Assembly: GCF_004801885.1 (NCBI RefSeq)
Contig: NZ_SSSM01000001.1
Coordinates: forward strand, 682,001-746,000
From: Naasia lichenicola
Lineage (GTDB): Bacteria > Actinomycetota > Actinomycetes > Actinomycetales > Microbacteriaceae
Reading direction: 5' to 3'
Length of the DNA: 64,000 bases
Shown: positions 61,485 through 64,000 of the stretch, one piece after another
Numbering within the stretch: position 1 is the stretch's first letter
Layout of the letters: every line of letters starts with the position of its first letter
Position numbers and translations under genes: made by a program
Notes under the pieces: model-generated
What the model was told of the DNA's origin: nothing
Databases searched by the model: none
Seen by the model: only the letters and a program-made list of their open reading frames with translations

Positions 61485-63074
61485 ATGGCATCCACCACCA
61501 CGCCCGCGATCGAGATCCCGACGAGCAGCGTCTACGACTACCTCTTCGGATCGCTCGATGAGAGCGACCTCGGCCGGATCGCCCTGATCGACGGGACGAG
61601 CGGCGCGGAGACCACCTACGGACAGCTGGTGGGCCAGGTGAACGCTCTGGCCGGCGCCCTCGCCGCACGCGGGGTCGGAGTCGGCGATGTCGTCGCGGTG
61701 CTCTGCCCGAACGTGCCCGCCTTCGCCACCGTCTTCCATGGGATCCTCCGCTCGGGGGCGACCGCGACGACGATCAACTCGCTGTACACCGCCGACGAGA
61801 TCGTCGCGCAGCTGACCGACGCCAGCGCGACGTGGCTGTTCACCGTCTCGCCCCTGCTCCCCCACGCCGCAGCCGCCGCCGATCGTCTCGGCTTCGCCGC
61901 CGACCACCTCATCGTCCTCGACGGTGCCGATGGCCACCCCTCGCTCCGAGACCTCCTGTCCGAGGGCGAACCGGCACCGGACGTGCAGTTCGATCCCGCG
62001 GAGCACATCGCCGTCCTGCCCTACTCGTCGGGCACCACCGGCCGCCCCAAGGGCGTCATGCTCACCCACCGCAACCTCGTCTCGAACGTGGCCCAGTGCC
62101 GCGAGGCGATCGGGCTCGGCGCCGACGACCGCGTGCTCGCCGTGCTGCCGTTCTTCCACATCTACGGGATGACCGTGCTGCTCAACTACGCGCTCGCCGG
62201 GCGCAGCGCCCTCGTCACGATGCCCCGCTTCGACCTGACCGAGTTCCTGCGGATCATCAGCGAGTACCGCACGAGCTGGCTCTTCATCGCTCCACCGATC
62301 GCGGTCGCGCTCGCCAAGCACCCACTCGTCGACGAGTACGACCTGTCCTCGGTCGAGGTCGTGTTCTCGGGCGCGGCCCCGCTGGACGGCGCGCTGTCCA
62401 ACGCGGTCGCCGCTCGACTTGACTGCGTCGTCACCCAGGGCTACGGGATGACCGAGGCCAGCCCGGTCACCCATACGGTCCCGGTCGATCGCGCGGACAT
62501 CGATCGCAAGAGCATCGGCATCCCGCTGCCCAACACCGAATGCCGGCTCATGGATCCCGAGTCCGGGGCCGTGATCCCGACACCGGAGTCGGGGCTGAGC
62601 CTGCCCGGCGAGATCCAGATCCGCGGCCCGCAGGTGATGAAGGGCTATCTCGGGAACGACGAGGCCACCGCGTCGACCCTCGATACGGACGGCTGGCTGC
62701 ACACCGGCGACATCGCGACCGTCGACGCGGACGGCGTCTACACCATCGTCGATCGACTCAAGGAGCTCATCAAGTACAAGGGCTACCAGGTGGCTCCCGC
62801 CGTGCTCGAGGCGGTGCTGCTCACCCACCCGAAGATCGCGGACGCCGCGGTCATCGGGGCCCTCGACGAGGACGGCCAGGAGATCCCCAAGGCGTTCGTC
62901 GTGCTGCAGGCGGGGCAGAGCCTCGACGACACCGATGTCATCGCCTACGTCGCCGAGCGGGTCGCGCCGCACGAGAAGGTGCGCCGGGTGGCCTTCATCG
63001 ACGCGATCCCCAAGTCGACCTCGGGCAAGATCCTGCGGAAGGACCTCCGCGCCGCGGAGAAGGCCAGCGTCTAG
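61485..63074 (+). CDS. AMP-binding acyl-CoA ligase (4-coumarate-CoA ligase-like)
   Basis: A 529-aa adenylating enzyme. Motif A5/P-loop YSSGTTGRPKGVMLTHRNL, YGMTEASPVTH, GWLHTGDIATVDADG and the C-terminal Lys in KSTSGKILRKDLR are intact. It would activate an aromatic or medium-chain acid to its CoA thioester. ATG follows GAAGGAGATA. A strong bidirectional terminator separates it from dhaM. Confidence 0.92.
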   Translation: MASTTTPAIEIPTSSVYDYLFGSLDESDLGRIALIDGTSGAETTYGQLVGQVNALAGALAARGVGVGDVVAVLCPNVPAFATVFHGILRSGATATTINSLYTADEIVAQLTDASATWLFTVSPLLPHAAAAADRLGFAADHLIVLDGADGHPSLRDLLSEGEPAPDVQFDPAEHIAVLPYSSGTTGRPKGVMLTHRNLVSNVAQCREAIGLGADDRVLAVLPFFHIYGMTVLLNYALAGRSALVTMPRFDLTEFLRIISEYRTSWLFIAPPIAVALAKHPLVDEYDLSSVEVVFSGAAPLDGALSNAVAARLDCVVTQGYGMTEASPVTHTVPVDRADIDRKSIGIPLPNTECRLMDPESGAVIPTPESGLSLPGEIQIRGPQVMKGYLGNDEATASTLDTDGWLHTGDIATVDADGVYTIVDRLKELIKYKGYQVAPAVLEAVLLTHPKIADAAVIGALDEDGQEIPKAFVVLQAGQSLDDTDVIAYVAERVAPHEKVRRVAFIDAIPKSTSGKILRKDLRAAEKASV

Positions 63075-63105
63075 CGAGCCGCGGGATCCGCACGGCACAT
63101 CGACG

Positions 63106-63143
63106 ACGCACGGGCACGGAGAAGATCACGTGCCCGTGCGTCT
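63106..63143. terminator. Bidirectional hairpin terminator
   Basis: GACGCACGGGCACG pairs perfectly with CGTGCCCGTGCGTC (14 bp) around a 10-nt loop, between the convergent acyl-CoA ligase and dhaM. Confidence 0.82.
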
Positions 63144-63168
63144 TCGAGTGCGACGCCGGGGCGGCGGG

Positions 63169-63909
63169 TCAGAGCTCGCCGAACCCCGAGCGGACCAGAT
63201 CTCCGAGCGCCGCGACCGCGTCCGACGCCTGAGGGCCGGTGGCGGACAGCGTGACGGCGTCGCCCTCGGTGAGGCCGAGCGCCATGATGCGCAGCAGGCT
63301 CTTCGCGTCGACGCCGTTCACGGTCACCACGGCATCGAAGCGGCCCGCGAGCTTGACGAACTCGGCGGCGGGCCGGGCGTGCAGGCCTTCGCGGTTGACC
63401 AGCCACACGGTGTCGCCGACCAGGTCCTCCGGAGCGTCCGGGAGCGAACCGCCCGGCTCGGGATGCTCCGCAGGGACCGAGCCGGAAGCCACCGGTGCGG
63501 CCCCGACGACGGCGGACTCCTCCCTCGCGCTCCCCCGCGCCGACTCGGCTGCCGCCAGGACGTCCGCGAGCTCGGCTCCGCCCTCCGCGGCGACCGCGGC
63601 GGCCACACCCCCCTCGACCAGTGGAGCATCCGCGATCCGGACGCGCTCCTTCAGCTCGTCGTCGAGGAAGTCGAGCGCGGTCTCTGCCGTGAGGATCGCG
63701 GATCCGAGGTCGCAGAGCACGACGACCCCGTCCCCGGAATCGGCCCGTTCGATGGCGGACGAGACGGTGTCGAAGCTCGTGCCGATCCCGCCTTCGTCGG
63801 TGCCGCCCGCGGCGATCAGGCGGGCGCTCGATGCCATCTGAGATGCGAGATCGACGAGCCCCTCGGCGATCTTCGGACTGTGCGAGACGAAGACGATGCC
63901 GACGGCCAT
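63169..63909 (-). CDS. dhaM: Dihydroxyacetone kinase phosphotransfer subunit DhaM, with HPr domain
   Basis: A 246-aa protein. The N-terminal EIIA-Man-like domain has the active His9 in VSHSPKIAEG. A linker leads to an HPr domain at about 160-246 with the active His in NREGLHARPAAEFVKLAGRF. It passes phosphate from the PTS to DhaL-ADP. It starts 2 bp after dhaL. Confidence 0.92.
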   Translation of the reverse strand: MAVGIVFVSHSPKIAEGLVDLASQMASSARLIAAGGTDEGGIGTSFDTVSSAIERADSGDGVVVLCDLGSAILTAETALDFLDDELKERVRIADAPLVEGGVAAAVAAEGGAELADVLAAAESARGSAREESAVVGAAPVASGSVPAEHPEPGGSLPDAPEDLVGDTVWLVNREGLHARPAAEFVKLAGRFDAVVTVNGVDAKSLLRIMALGLTEGDAVTLSATGPQASDAVAALGDLVRSGFGEL

Positions 63910-63911
63910 GC

Positions 63912-64000
63912 TCAGCCCTCCGTGGCTGCCGCGGTCTGCGCGGCGGCCGTGTCCGCCGCGGCCCGGAGGATCAGCGAGGACGACTGCGCGCCGGGATCGC
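63912..64000 (-). CDS. dhaL: Dihydroxyacetone kinase subunit DhaL (C-terminal part)
   Basis: Only the last 29 codons lie in the window. They read DPGAQSSSLILRAAAD, matching the conserved DPGA...S end of DhaL, and end with TGA at 63912-63914, 2 bp before dhaM. DhaL holds ADP and transfers phosphate to dihydroxyacetone bound by DhaK. Confidence 0.8.
   Translation of the reverse strand, partial: DPGAQSSSLILRAAADTAAAQTAAATEG

Overview
The window is high-GC DNA with G/C-ending codons, dense short-spaced genes and many ATGA or TGATG start/stop overlaps. The gene order pafB-pafC-(small membrane gene)-tatA-tatC-helY-lnt-rbpA, an ECF41 sigma factor, tandem GAF-ANTAR proteins and a palindromic intergenic repeat built on TTCGATAC/TACTCRRCCACC point to an actinobacterium, most likely Microbacteriaceae. 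The genus cannot be fixed from this window.

Layout. 0-0.8 kb: a GIY-YIG nuclease gene between inverted copies of a palindromic repeat. 0.8-7.4 kb: an operon-like run of a GCS2-type carboxylate-amine ligase fused to a circularly permuted ATP-grasp ligase, an asparagine-synthase-type amidotransferase and an S9 serine peptidase. This is the strongest candidate for an undescribed pathway and resembles the N-acetylglutaminylglutamine-amide trio with different parts. 7.4-15.1 kb: small unknowns, a nucleoside deaminase, two coupled GAF-ANTAR regulators, a TetR/SDR divergent pair, a DoxX protein, and a divergent SDR/aldo-keto reductase pair. 15.14-19.84 kb: remnant of an integrated element at the 3' end of tRNA-Leu(GAG), bounded by diverged copies of the tRNA end and carrying a PAP2 phosphatase, a shortened membrane protein, a response regulator/histidine kinase pair, a frameshifted VOC gene and an integrase C-terminal scrap.

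20-30 kb: acetyltransferases, a flavin oxidoreductase, an M20 peptidase, a lipoprotein/secreted-protein pair, uppP, pirin and a PAC2 protein. 30-41.5 kb: core housekeeping block with HAD hydrolase-TrmI, FKBP, PafBC, TatA/TatC, HelY, Lnt and RbpA. 41.6-48.2 kb: GDPD, an SPFH/NfeD pair, SDR, NUDIX, PAP2 and a CPA1 Na+/H+ antiporter. 48.4-55.2 kb: old yellow enzyme, RidA and gamma-glutamyltransferase, then an ECF41 sigma factor diverging from a membrane protein and a nucleotide-sugar-epimerase-like protein. 55.3-64 kb: DUF proteins, a double-hotdog thioesterase, alpha/beta hydrolases, an ArsR-SRPBCC pair, an acyl-CoA ligase, dhaM and the end of dhaL.

Regulatory DNA is readable in several places: paired TetR operators, a palindrome before the SDR at 13.1-14.1 kb, a sigma-R-like promoter before rbpA, a two-way ECF41 promoter built on one palindrome, and an ArsR operator overlapping the ArsR start codon. 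Three families of intergenic palindromes occur; two of them share a core. No CRISPR array, rRNA or complete insertion sequence was seen.
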